The notes below the pieces were generated by a model. It saw nothing but the letters and a program-made list of their open reading frames with translations, did no database searches and was not told the origin of the DNA. Shown here one piece after another: positions 39,301 to 51,749 of a DNA stretch of 64,000 bases. The first letter of the stretch is position 1. Each line of letters starts with the position of its first letter. Position numbers and translations under genes: made by a program. The stretch lies in contig NC_134662.1 in assembly GCF_030463565.1 (NCBI RefSeq), positions 1,364,001-1,428,000 of the forward strand, read 5' to 3'. The stretch is from Pelecanus crispus (lineage: Eukaryota; Chordata; Aves; Pelecaniformes; Pelecanidae).

Positions 39301-42300
39301 TGGTGCCTGGCTGGCTCTCGGGCTGCCCACAGGGTCCGTCGGGCTGGGGAGGGCTGAACGTCTCTGCCTGTGTCCCCCTTCCCAGGAGGCCATGATGGAC
39401 CATTCCCTCCAGACCATCTCCTACATTGCCGACATTGGCTCCCTTGTGGTGCTCATGGCACGCCGGAAACTGCCTCAGCGGTCGGAGGTGGCGGAGGAAA
39501 AGCGGCTCTACAAGATGATCTGCCACGTCTTCCACTCGGCCGATGTGAGGCAACACACGAGTCCCTCGGGAGGGCAGGATGGCATTGGGGTCCTGGGCCC
39601 GGTCCCGCTGTAGTGGCCGGGTACTCCGGGTCTCTGTGCTGGAGGCTCCCGACAAGCACATAGAGAGGGAAGGAGCCCAGCCTGAGCACCTCTGTGACAC
39701 ACCCAGCAAGAAAAGGGGGGGGACTGGCACCGTAAAGGGGCCCATTCAGGCAGGGAAGGAGCCAGGGTGCCCTGGAGCTCCCAGGGCACAGCGTCTGTGC
39801 TGGGCACAGGGCGCTGGCAGCCGTTGGCTCCAGTTTGGCCATGAGACCGTTGGCCATGGGCACGAACAACCCCTCTCTTTCTCCAGGCCCAGATCATCGC
39901 TCAGGCTATCGGGCAGGCATTTGGCGTGGCCTACCAGCGCTTCCTGGAGGCCAACAGCATCGACCCGAGCGAGCTGAGCCCTCGCCAGTACAGCCGTGCC
40001 CTCGAGGACCAGGAGCAATACAATGCGGAGCTGACCCACTTCTCCCGGCAGGAGAACTGCAAGGACGTAAGAACTGCTTTGGAGGTGTGGGGACAGTGTG
40101 GGGTACCCGCTGGCACCTCTGTGTCATCCCCTCCATGGCTCCCTGAGCAGCTGAGGTGCTCCCTACAAAACCAGGCCCCATCCCAGCTGGCTGTGAGCCC
40201 AGGACAGCTGTGCTGGGGCTGGGACACGTGCCCCTTGACTCTGGTGGCCGTAACCCATCTGTGCCCCGCTCCCCAGGTTTGCATTCGGAAGCAGAAGGGG
40301 GAGATCCTGGGCATCGCCATCGTGGAGTCAGGCTGGGGCTCCATCCTGCCCACAGTGGTCATCGCCAACCTGATGCACGGGGGCCCCGCGGAGAGGTCGG
40401 GCGAGCTGAGCATCGGGGACCGCCTCATGTCGGTCAACGGGACGAGCCTGGTGGGGCTGCCCCTCGCCACCTGCCAGGGCATCATCCGGGTGAGCCGGGG
40501 CTGCGCCCGCAGTGGCCTCCTGCCTCCACCCGGGCAGGAGGGCGAGTGCTGGCAGAGACAGGACCGGCCTGAGTGTGTCGGGAGTGTCTGTAATGCCAGG
40601 GTCCCCCCCCGATGCTCCCAGCTCGGGGGTGAATGGGCAATAGGAGGCTGTGGGGGCAGGAGTGTGGGGGGCCATACCTGTCCTGTGGGCTGCGACAGTC
40701 CCTGCTCTTGGTCCTTGGGAGGAAGGGATGTGACAAGGCAGGGACAAAGCTGGGGACTAAACTTGCTGCGGCAGGGTGTGGGCAGGGCTCTGCCCAAGGA
40801 GGAGGGTGGGTGAGGAGGCAGGCACCTGTCCTGGAGGGAACCTGTTGCATCTACCTCCTGGGCAGGAGGGAGATGAAAGCAAGGACAGTGTGCCCTCAGG
40901 GGCAGAGTGGGACGTCTTGGACTGGATTTATAAGTCTCTCCGAATTTGAGCATGGCAGTATCCCTGTGTGTGCCTCTGTTTCCCCATTGAAAACAGGTTG
41001 CTAATCCTCAGCCGTCCCATGAGCAACATGGCTGCATTGCCCCTCTCAGCCATGCCGAGTAGCTCTCCAAAGTCTGACAAAGCCCCATCCCATCTTCCAG
41101 GAGCTGAAGCACCAGACAGAGGTGACACTGAACATTGTGCACTGTTCTCCTGTCACCACGGCTGTCATCCGGCGCCCCGACTCCAAGTACCAGCTGGGCT
41201 TCTGTGTTGAGAACGGCGTGGTGAGTGCCCATGGGGACAGGAGATGGGCCAGGCCGGGGTCAGCCAAGGGCTTCAGCCGCCCGTCTGGCAGAGGGACACA
41301 CGGTTCTGGCTGTGTCCGCGTGGACAAGCGCATAGCTCCAGCGCTGCTTGTGCCTGCCAGGGCTGAGGTTTTACAGGGCTCTGCTGTGCCACAGCAAAAG
41401 GCTCTTGGTAGCTTTCCTGCAGCACCGGTGGTTGGATCCATCTCCCTGGTGCTCCTTAGCTGTTTGCTTTGAGGGTGCTGGTTTCTTCCCGGCTTTCTTG
41501 TCATGACCTTAGTGACATTTGTTGCTGTCCCCAGTGCCCCAGCCACTCCCTGCTCTGGGCTCCACAGTGGCTGCGTTGAAAAGGCAGAGAGGAGCATTTC
41601 CAGGACCAGTAGGAGTTGATGGGGTGGGTGGGCAGTGGAGGGGGTGGCACGGCTGCATTGCGCACCAACCGATGCTCCAAATAGTATTGGGGATGTGGTT
41701 ACCCCACAGGTGCACAGGAGCCGTCACCCCAGGGAGAAGCTCTGGCTCTGCAGCCCAGGCTTGATGGGAGCATGAGGGATTGATGGGTGGATGGGGGGAG
41801 CTGAGCTCTCTGTCTGCCAGGGGAGCAAAAGCCTGCAGGCTGCCCTTGCCCTCAGCACATTGCTCCAGTGGCAGCAATGCAAAGGGACATCCCTGCCCTC
41901 GCTGCATGCCCACAGGCTGGAGGAGACAGCGCCCAAGTCCAGACTTCTTGCCACAGATGAGAGGGTTTGGGGTGAGGTTGCACGTAGCCCTGGGCTGTGG
42001 GCACAGCTCTGATCTTACCAGCGCTCCCTGCTCCCCAGATCTGCAGCCTGATGCGTGGGGGCATCGCAGAGAGAGGTGGCATTCGTGTGGGACACCGCAT
42101 CATCGAGATCAATGGGCAGAGCGTGGTGGCAACGCCCCACGAGAAGATCATCCAGATCCTCACGCAGGCAGTCAGCGAGGTGAGCTGTTCCTGGGCTGGG
42201 TGATGGCCAGGGCCCCTGTGCCACGGGGCAGCTGCGGCTGCACGCACAGCAGGCTGGGCTCAGGGTTTTACCCCAGCACCCTCCAGCCTGGGGTTTGGTG

Positions 42301-42403
42301 TCTCCCAGCTGATTTGCGTGTCTCCACCTAGGTCCACATCAAGACCATGCCGGCCTCCACATACCGCTTGCTGACTGGGCAGGAGCAGCCTGTCTTCCTC
42401 TGA
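36381..42403 (+). CDS. APBA3: APBA3 (X11-gamma/Mint3): PTB-PDZ adaptor
   Basis: Cytosolic and Golgi adaptor that binds APP-type cytoplasmic tails through its PTB domain. Coding exons 36381-37511, 37930-37969, 38424-38563, 38722-38808, 39386-39544, 39887-40066, 40277-40489, 41101-41220, 42039-42179, 42332-42403; all in phase, 760 aa (human 575). The start MESSMDFQA has a good context (GCGCCATGG); the frame is open further upstream but lies in the promoter. PTB is about residues 396-540 ([20 protein letters not shown]), PDZ1 about 576-660, PDZ2 about 668-745, and the tail GQEQPVFL is the family end known to fold back on PDZ1. PDZ2 keeps [20 protein letters not shown]. The 377-residue N-terminus in one exon is much longer than in mammals; only PCPLHVAMG and the [10 protein letters not shown] region clearly match human. 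Confidence 0.95.
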
Positions 42404-43330
42404 GCCGCTGGCCGTGCCCGGCTGTCGCTGCATGTGCCTGGGGCCAGGCAGGAGCGAGCCCGGGGCTGCGAGGGCAGAGCAGGCACTGCCTCCTGCCCCA
42501 GCGCCCTCATCGGAGTCCTCTGCTCCCTAGCAGGGCCTCTTCCGAAGTTTTACTCAGGACACAGTGGGAGACTGTGGGGGCCTGATACCCAGCTGAGCAG
42601 TGCCAGGGCCCACGGTGCCACGGTTTGGGCACCTCCTCCCCCTCCATTCACCCCTCCCTGCCTCACAGTGCCTGCACGGTGCCTGTCCTGCTGCTTCACA
42701 GGGTCCCTCGCCTTGGCCTGGTGCTGGCAGGAGGAGAGGGGACCCCACGTGAAAGGTCACCCCATCCAGTCACCACAGATAGTGCTTTTACACTCACCAA
42801 TGGTGCCTTTCCCCATGTGGGGATGGTGCTGGAAGCACAGCTCCGGGGCTCGCCCTAGCATGGCCCCAGAGCAGCGCTGACCCTGCACAGCAGTGTGTGG
42901 GTGCGCACTGGTACCCAAGGGAGAGCTGGCAGCTCCCAGACTCAGCCTTAAGGGCAGCAGCACCCGCTCCTCCTCCCTGGCTTTGCTAGGGGCCTGTCAA
43001 GGGTGCAGACGAACTCCCTGTTAGACCTGTTGCACCGAGCTGGGAAACTACCTCTGCTTTTCCCTGGTGCTGCCTTTAACTGCTCTGCACACACAGCCTG
43101 GCCCCTGGGTCACAGCCCTTGGGGCTGTCCCTCGGTGCAGCGACAGGGAACACGGCACTGCCCGGTCCCACATCCCCGGCAGCTTGGGCTCATGAGCCCC
43201 AAGGACCAGCCCCTGGTGATGTGTCTTTTCATGAGTGGGTCTCTGGGCCCCTACAGCCAAGGCAGCACTAACCTGACTTTGCCTGTGTGCTTGGTTGATG
43301 TAGAAAATAAAAGTTTTGGGGAACGTGGGA
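42404..43330 (+). other. APBA3 3' UTR with polyadenylation signal
   Basis: Follows the APBA3 stop at 42401-42403. An AATAAA at 43306-43311 followed by GTTTTGGGG marks the likely end, giving a 3' UTR of about 0.9 kb. No other gene is seen here. Confidence 0.7.
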
Positions 43331-43545
43331 GGCCGCATTTCAGGACCGCTGGGGCATGCACCCTGAGCCTGCTGCGGTGCCAGGCTTTGGCACAACCCAA
43401 GCATGATTCCCACACTGCTGCCTCTTGGGGCAGGCAGGTGTCCGGCTGCAGGGGTGCCCACGTCCCAGCAAGGCCACGCTGCTGCCTGGGTGTGCGCTGC
43501 CAGCCAGCACGCGTGGGATCAGCCCCTCCCGATCAAAACATCCCT

Positions 43546-43551
43546 TTTATT
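43546..43551 (-). terminator. Polyadenylation signal of TJP3
   Basis: TTTATT on the plus strand reads AATAAA on the minus strand, about 210 bp after the TJP3 stop codon. The transcript ends of APBA3 (about 43.33 kb) and TJP3 (about 43.53 kb) face each other about 200 bp apart. Confidence 0.75.
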
Positions 43552-43760
43552 CCAGCAGCAGAGGCCGTGGCCAAAAGGGGGAAGGAGGCACTTGGCAATG
43601 CTGGGTGGTGAGGGGTACAGCAGGATTAGGCCCAACCCAGCCTGGCCGTGGGGTGCTGCGTGGCACTACCTGCACTGTCACGTGGACCCGGTGGCGTGGG
43701 GCTGCGGCAGGGCTGGCCCAAGGGGCCCGGCTGCCCGGGGGGCAGAGGCCAGCGGTGCTG

Positions 43761-46700
43761 CTACACATCTGTAGCCGGGCCCCACTCGTAGCCTTCGTCC
43801 TGGTCTGAGTCATCCCTGGCCCGTGTGAACCTCTTCCTCACGGTGTCGTGCTCGTACTGCCTGGGGGACAAGAAGCCACAGTGATGCCTCCGCCAGCCGG
43901 CTGGGACAGGGTCAGGCCAGGCAGAGCTGGCACTGACGGCTCTGCGGCCCTTCCCCAGCCCCAGGGCTGCTTTCACCCCCCGGCTGGCCCTGGTGCGCAG
44001 GGTACCTGATGCTGTCGTAGTGCTGGCCCGGCTGCTGCTGCTGATGCGCCTGTGAAAAAGAGCAGAGAGGTGCGGGTGTCAGAGGTATGGGCAGGATTTG
44101 TGCCCCAGCCTGGGGCTGGGCTGCATCCCCTCCAGGGAACCAGAGCTGGGCATGGATGTGCAGCTGGACCCTGCAGCAACTAGAGGTGACGCCCTGCCTG
44201 GGCCACAGGGGACAGGAATTGGCCCCCGTAGCCAGGCACTGCCGCACCCGACTGCCCCACCAGCCCCTCGTACCAGTACGGGGGGACCCTTCTGCTCGCT
44301 CAGGCCGTGGCTTGGGGACATCTGCGCTGGCTCAGAGGAGCGGGCCAGCCCGGGCTGGTCATAGGCGTCCTCTGCCTCGCCGTCGGTGTAGGCGCCCGCC
44401 TCGCCGTCTGTGTCGTCGTAGTCGCTGTTGGCGTGACTGTCGCAAGTCAGGTAGCCCGAAGCTGCTGTGCTCAGCGGGTTCAGCAGGTCCAGACTGTCCT
44501 CCAGTGCCACATCTGCCTGTGGGGTGGGGATGACAGAGAACTGGGACTCCAGGTGTGGGGACGGGTGCGTGGCCCTGTCACCTGTCTGCCTGCAGCCCCA
44601 GCAGACTGAGCCTCGCCACAGGGACCCCATGCCCTGTACCTGCTCCACCGCCGTCCAAATGGGCTGGCTCTGCTGCGTCCTGATGATGTCCTTGATCGCC
44701 TCATACCAGGTGTTGCTGCTGAGGCTGACGGTGGCAGTGAAGAGTTGGCTGCAGTACTTCTTCATCTTGCTGGCCTGGGCATAGAGGCGCCGGGAGCTCT
44801 TCCTGGAGTCGGGCGCCAGCCACTGGCGCATGGCCTTGATGCCCTGCCGGCTCTCAGGCTCGCAAAACACCACCACCGGGTAGTACTGCATGTAGTTGAG
44901 GCACTCCACAGCCGAGGGTGTGATGTCCAACAAGGCATGCTTGTCCTGGGGCAGAGCACGGCCATCAGCCCCGCTTGGGGACAGGGACGGAGGCTGTGGG
45001 CTCCCCTCCAGGCCCTGGCCCAGCTGGCTGCAACAACATGGGAAAGGTCTCCCACCTTCTCTGCGATCTGCCGCACTGCGTCCAACTTGATGACCTTGGA
45101 CGATGTTCCGTCTCGGGGCACGCTTGCTGCGGGACACAGAGACATTGAGAGGGGCTGGGGGAGACGTGGCATCTCCAGCAGCCCCAGGCTGGGTCTGGCT
45201 GTGCCCAGCCCTGGGGCTCTGTCCCTCGAGCAGGGGGGATGTCTGGGGCCTGGCTGGTATCGATGTGTGGGGTCAGGGTGAACGACTCCAGGAAGGTGTT
45301 GGGGTGTCATGGGGACGGGGCAATGAGGCAGGATCAGGACAGAGCCACAGGCAGAGCTCCCACAGGTTCTGGACACTGAGGATCCAGCTGCTGGATACAA
45401 TTTCCCCCCTGGGCATGGGGAGCACTTACGGGCAATCTCAAACAGCTCGGGCAGCTCCGTGCTCAGCTTCTGCATGGCAATGTCTGCAATGGGGCCCAGG
45501 ATCACCACCGGCCGCCTGAAGCTGGCTGTGGGGAGAGGACAGACTGGCTCAGGGAGGCTGGGGTGAGGGCAGAGCTCACAGCACCCAGGCATCCAGCCCT
45601 GCTCCTCGACGTGCCCGTGGGCCTGGGACTCGTCCCGCTCCTCCCAGGAGAGCGGAGCCCACTAGCACCTGCAGCAGGGCAGCCCCGGGGCTGACATCCC
45701 CTGGGTGGGGCTGGGTGGTGGGGACGCAGCCCTGGTGCCCACCTTCCTTCAGGACCACCCTCTCATACGGCGGGTAGCGGCCCTGCTTTGTGAGGGCGGA
45801 CAGGTCCTCCCGGCTCTTCCGCAGCATCTTCTTGGCTCCCCGCAGGCCCCGCAGCTTCCAAAACTCAGCCCGTGCCCCAGAGGGGTTGGCACCAGACGTG
45901 GCTTTCAGCACCGACTCCAGGCTGGCAATCTGCTCGGCCCTGGGAGGGGAAAGGGCTCAGGACCTGGACCCTTGGGATTTACCCCCCACTTTGTCTCTCT
46001 CAGCTCCGAGGAGTGGGGCAGGAGAAGCTGGCATCCCCGCTCAGTGGCATGGCCAGATGAGGCTGTGGTAGCCTCTTCCCTCTGGGACCTTGGACAACGA
46101 GAGCATCAACTGCCCCATAGAATCATAGAATAGAATCACAGAATGCTTTGGGTTGGAAGGGACCTTTAGAGGTCATCTAGCCCAACCTCCCTGCCATGAG
46201 CAGGGACAGCTTTAACCAGATCAGGGTGCTCAGAGCCCCATCCAACCTGACCTGGAATGTTTCCAGGGATGGGGCCTCCACTGCCTCCCTGGGCAACCTC
46301 TGCCAGTGCTTCACCGCCCTCACTGTAAAACGTTTCTTCCTTATGTCTAGTCTAAATCTATTCTTCTTTAGTTTAAATCCATTATTCCTTGTCCTGTCAC
46401 AACAGGCCTTGCTAAAAAGTCCATCACCCCTGAGAAAGGATTTCACTGGCTCACGCTTCCCACCGCTGCTCCACCAGCTCTTGCCCTGCCTCTTACTGGG
46501 CCCACCATCCATGTCCCCATCTCACTGGGGAGCCACCCCCCAGCTCTGCTCATCTTGGGGCCGTTCCTGGCTCCATCCCTACCTGCTCCGGTTGGGGATG
46601 ATGCCCTTGTCCTGCTCCTGCAGGTCCCTGCTCATGCGCACAGCCAGCCAGCTCCCCAGCCTGCCCTGGTACATGGTGTCCAGCACATGGAAGACGTCCC

Positions 46701-49700
46701 CACGGACGAAGCTGAGCCCCGATGGTGTGTCCTTCTCAAAGTCAAAGTGTGTCCGGATGTAGAATGAGTCGCCCACGTTGGACGAGATCATCTTCCTGTA
46801 AACTGGAACCCAGGGTGAGAGGGACCATCAGGGGAAGAGGTGGCCGAGAAGGAAGATGCTGGAGAAGAAGGTTCTGGAGGGATTTGGGAAGCTGGAAGCC
46901 AGGCTGACCAGGAGCCTCTACAGTCGGCCTTGCTGCTAAGGAGGGCATTGGGGACACCTTCTCCTCCCATGGCTCTCTCAGGCATATCAGGAACAGCAGG
47001 ACCTGACCCCCCAGCACACATCAGCCTCTCCAGGCTGAGCCACGGTGCTAGAAAGCCCCTGTGCTCCAGGATGCTGAGGCACAAACAGGGCTGGGATGGT
47101 CTGGTCCCCTCCCATCACCTCTCTGGAGGAGGAGGAGGCGGGTGTGGGGAAGGAGGACCACCCTGCTGGGGCAGAAAGGGCCGTGGCAAGTCCAGCAGCT
47201 CTGATGCTTGCTCAGAAGAGACAGAGGATGGAGAGGCACAAGCCCAGGGTGAGTCCGGTCATCACTCACTGTCCTGCTTGCTCTGGGTCCACAGCGTGAT
47301 GTCCTCGCCTGGTGGGAGCCTCATGAGATACTCCACGGCCTCCTCGCGGGTCAGGTTCTGAAAACTGGTGTTGTTCACCTGCCGCAGAAAAGCGCTTAGA
47401 CGCGGCCGTGCTGGTGGGACAGAGGGCACGGGTGCCAGTGGGGGTCCCAGGGACAGCGGTGCCCAGGGCAGGGTGGGAGAGGTAGCTGGTCCCTGTCACC
47501 CAAATGCCTGCCACAACCCCCAGTAATGCTGGGGAGGGCCTCTGGGCCAGCTGAGGTGGTGCCTGGCCCCTGTTGGGTGTTAGCACGGTGCCGGCAACAG
47601 GACCGTCCCCTCGGGCACTGCCCGCAGAGCCAGCCCAGTGGGTACAGGCCATGGGCACCAGCACTGACCCAAAATGATACCCAGCAGGAGAAATCCAAGC
47701 CCCGGGGGGGTAACAGACCCAAGAGAGATGGGACCAGTCTGGGTGCAGAAGCATTTGGAGCCATTCCCAGCCCCGGGTACCTGCAGGATCTGGTCCCCTT
47801 CCCGGATGTCCTGGCTGTCGGCTGGGCTCCCCTCCTGCACGCTCGACACGAAGATGCCCACGTCGTTCCCACCAGCAAGCCTCAGCCCAACACTCTTGGC
47901 CTTCACGAAGTGCACGACCCTGGAGTCGGCGCTGTACCTGCCACGGGGGAAGTCGCGGTCAGCCCAGCGGTGACATGCTGGGGACAGCACAGGGGATCAC
48001 CAGCCCTGTGACCCCAACCCTGGGCTGGAGTAGCTCCCCATCTCCCCCAGCCCTTCCCCACCGCCTCTCGCAGACGCACCCGTCCTTGCGGGCAGCTTGG
48101 GCAGCGGGGCTGGTGTGGGGGTTGTGGCAGCCATCCCCCTCCACGGCTTCCAGCAGGTCTGCGGGGAAGAAGGGCTGGTCCAGGAGGTGGCACTGGCTGC
48201 ACCGCTGCCGGGGCAGCCAAGGCACGGGTAGAGCCAAGGCACGGGGAGAGCCAAGGCATGCCAGGGGAGTTCAGGCAGTGGAGACGCACAGGAGCCGGGA
48301 GCTCCCTCAGTGCCCTTAGCTCCCCCGGCCAGATCTGAGCTCACTCACCAGGGCCCCGAGCGTTGTCCACGATCGTGTCGACCGCAGGGTCCCTGTTCGA
48401 TCGTCTCCTCTCCCTGGAACAAAGTTGGGGCAGGATTTAGGCAGGTCACAGAGGCAGGCGCTGGATGGGCATGGGCAGGCAGTGCCAAGTGGGCAGTGCG
48501 ACAGTGGAGCAAGCTGGGGACTAAATGGCAGTCCCACCTCCAGGGTGAAACGGCTCAAGGATGGAGGAGAACCAGCCCCTCCAGACAGGCAGAGAACGCA
48601 GGGGGATCTGACGGGGGAAAGCGGGGCTCATAGGGACAGAGCAGGGCTTACGATGGTGAATTCATCCCGGCACCAGCTGGAGGTTGCGGGGAGGTCTCAG
48701 GGGATGGCAGATGGGACAGTTCAGAGTCGATGTCAGAGATATCTGCAGCAGCAGGAGAGAAAATGCATTAGTGACTGTCCAGTCCCTGTGCTGTGTGTTT
48801 GGTCCCCGGCCCCGTCACCATGTCCCCTCACCATCCATCCGGGAGCTGTCGCTCTGGTCGTCTTCTATGTCGGGGATGTTAACCAGGAACTGACGGTGGT
48901 CCCGGAGGATGAGCAGGGTCAGGGTCCCCTCCGTCTGCTCGATGAGCTGCTGGGTGTCAGCCAGGGACATGTCCTCGCTGGCCACCCCGTTGATCTGGAG
49001 GGGGCAGAGCGGGAGGCCTCAGGGCGCTCGCTCCTGGGAAAGCCGCCCCCAGGAAAGCCCCACTCAAAGGGGATGCTCCGACCGCGCCTTCCTGGTCCTT
49101 TCCCAGCCCCTCCAGCCCGGCCCCAGCTCGCACGGCTTGGCCTGTCCTGGGCTGCGTTCCCGTTCCTGGCTGCCTCCCAGCAGGGCCTCATCCTGCACAC
49201 AGGAAACAAATTAGCGAGGCTAATTAACTCCCACCTTCAGCTGCAGGGGGGCCCTGCACAGAGGCAGGAGCTGCAGAGACCCACTCAGACGCTGTCTGAA
49301 GCTCAGTTTTACTTTGACCTTGGCCCAGTGCTGTCCTTCCACGCACCAGACTGGTGCCAGGGAGTCAGGCCCCAAGCAGACCATGGGGTTGTGATCTTTC
49401 CGAGGTGCAGCGGCTTTTCCCACCAGATTACTGGGATGAAATCCCTCCTGTTTGCCCCAGAGCCGCTTTGGCCCCAGTTCCCAGCAGCCATGGGTCTGCC
49501 CAGCCCAGGTGCGCAAATGAAGCATCTCCCTCCCTCTATTTCCTCCTCCCCAAATACTTTAAGCATCATTTCACCTAACATACCCTGAACACCTGAGCTC
49601 CTTGGGTGGACTGCTCCCCCAGCGGGGACACGCACACGGCAAGGGACCACACGCCCTGGGGACAGCGGGGTGGACGCGATCCCACTGTGGCAGCAGGACA

Positions 49701-51608
49701 AGCCACCGTCCCTGATTGAATGCCACGGGGCTGCCTCAAGCAGACAGCCTCGGCACTGCAGGGAGCCGGTCCCCGAGAGCCCATATGGGGTCCCTGGTGA
49801 CGGCTGGGGAGGTGGGGCAGGGTGCGGGCACCAGCCGGAGCTGCCTCCAGCCAAGCTGCCATCCTTTGCAGGCAGCCAAGAGAAGCACGCTCTTGGCTTG
49901 TCCCCTGCAGTGACACTAGCCAGGGATGAGCCACCCTAAGATGAGATCCCCAGCAAGTGCCGTGCGCCCTGTGGGCCTCTGTACCTTCAGGATGAGGTCT
50001 CCCTCCTGCAAGGAGCCGCCCTTCGCCGCCAGCCCGCTCTCCACTATGTGCTTGATGAAAAGCTGACTTCCCAGCTTCAGGCCATACTCTGCACCAAAGA
50101 GCCCGTGACAATGCCGGAGCCAGGCAGATGCAGGACCCCCTCGGGGTCTCCCCTCGCCACCATCCCCACAAGCCCACCCCGGCTCCCCTTGGGCACTAGC
50201 AAGCCCCAAAGCTGAGCTCTGCAACCCTGGGCTGAGGCCAGGCGTGTTTGGTGCACCCAGCACGGCAGGCACTGCCCAGTGCACCCAGACCCTGGCACCA
50301 GCCCTGCCATCGCCTCCTCCCCGGGGGACGTATGGCCACAAATCAGGCGACAAGACCCAGGGACAGAGGAACTGGGAGGGCCTCACCTTCGTTCTGCTTC
50401 CTCTTCACCAGGACTGACGTGATGGGCTTCATCGGCACATCCTGGTGCGGCAGACGCTTGAAGCCCGACACCAGGGCCAGCCCATTGGTGTCCCCTTCAT
50501 GGCCGAAGCCATTGGCAGAGTGGTGCCGGCTGTAGCCCCTCCGATCTGAGCCGCTGCCGGGGCTCTGCCTCCAGTGGCTGCTGTCCTGGCTTCGCCTCCG
50601 GTTCCGGGACACCGACTTGTGGTGGCGGCGGTCGTCCCGGTGGTGGCCAGAGCTCCTCTCGCTGGACGAGTCCCCGTCGTAGCCCTGGCTGTGGTCCAGG
50701 TCATCCCGGGAGCGGTGCAGGGCTGGATCCGCACCATGCAACCCGTAGTCCTCGTCCGAGTCATAGCGCCTGGGCGTGGTGGGGGACCCGGGGCTGCTCT
50801 TGCTTATAGGGAGGTGGACTTTCTTCGGTCTTTTCAGTGTCTGCAGGTGGAAAGTGAGAAGGAGAGGATGGTGGGTGCAGCCCTCTCTGCCAGGAGATGT
50901 TTCTACAGCAGCAATTTCCAAGCCCCAAATGGGAACCCCGGGGTGTGTGGGACAGGGGAGCCGGTACGGGGACAGGCACAGTGTGGTCCCATGCATAACA
51001 CCGGACCCGTCCCACCACAGGGCACACTCACAATGTTGGCGATCTTGCCACAGGTTTTAAGTGTCTGGATGGCAAAGGAGGACGAGACGTTCTCCATGGA
51101 AAGGCCATTCACCATCACGATGTGATCCTTCCTCCTGGGAGGGAAAATGCAGCCGTGGCTCTGCCCCAGGTGCAGCCCCCAGCCAGGGGAGCTGGCGGGG
51201 TGGCGAGGGGACCTTTGCCCCAGGGGGACCCCATCCCAGCTGGGCAGGGTGGCAGCGGTGCTGGCCCTGTCCCAGCAGAAGCAATTTGCTGCCCTTCCCG
51301 TCCCCACTGGCAGCGAGCACCCCCCATGTCCCCACGTCCCCGTGCACTCACTGGAGCCGGCCCACTGCTGGTCCCCCGGCCACGACATCCGAAACGACCA
51401 CCGCTGTGTCCCCGGTCACCCTGTTGGGACGGTCCCGGCCTCCGGAGACAGCAAAGCCAAAGCCCCGTTGAGGGTCCTAGCAGGGACGGGCAGAGGGGTC
51501 AGGCAGAGCCAGCCCCACAGACCCCCATTCCGTCCCATGGCCACCTCGGGCCGCACTCACCTTGCTCAGCGTCACCGTCTGCTGCTCCCAGATCACCATC
51601 TCCTCCAT
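43761..51608 (-). CDS. TJP3: TJP3: tight junction protein ZO-3
   Basis: MAGUK scaffold linking claudins and occludin to actin at tight junctions. Coding exons in transcript order: 51608-51561, 51476-51352, 51134-51032, 50840-50387, 50088-49985, 48994-48832, 48742-48652, 48413-48349, 48158-48080, 47937-47781, 47378-47270, 46802-46583, 45939-45743, 45525-45430, 45126-45056, 44945-44640, 44516-44274, 44049-44006, 43860-43761; in phase, 924 aa (human 919). The start [16 protein letters not shown] matches human MEELTIWEQHTATLSK. PDZ1 about 10-92, an Arg/Ser-rich basic region 93-243, PDZ2 about 245-325, PDZ3 about 418-500, SH3 about 505-580, catalytically dead guanylate kinase-like domain about 640-800, then an acidic [11 protein letters not shown] region. 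The end [10 protein letters not shown] retains a PDZ-binding TDV (human TDL). A CR1 lies in the intron at 46.1-46.4 kb. Confidence 0.95.
46115..46425 (-). mobile_element. CR1 LINE 3' fragment, minus strand, in TJP3 intron
   Basis: Starts with the CR1 3' tail (ATAGAATCATAGAATAGAAT) and GGGTTGGAAGGGACC on the plus strand. The minus strand reads [32 protein letters not shown] and EAPSLETF, the ORF2 C-terminus. Truncated at about 46425. It is in the same orientation as TJP3. Confidence 0.93.
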
Positions 51609-51749
51609 GGTGGCCACCCGCCAACGCAAGCGAGGGAGGGCGACTGTGGTGGCCAGCTGGCGTGGCAGCCCCTGCCCGGCGGCCGGGGGCGCGGACTGGC
51701 TCCGCCTCCTCTTTGCAGCCTCTGTCCCCCTCCTCAGTCCCACTTCAGG
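51609..51749 (-). other. TJP3 5' UTR part of the first coding exon
   Basis: The exon holding the TJP3 start codon appears to begin at 51749, just after a TTTGTTGCAG acceptor on the minus strand. This part stays open in frame with the TJP3 start and could encode up to 47 extra residues (beginning PEVGLRRGTEAAKRRRSQS) if an upstream exon supplies a start. Human ZO-3 starts at the downstream methionine, so the shorter form is preferred. Confidence 0.55.
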
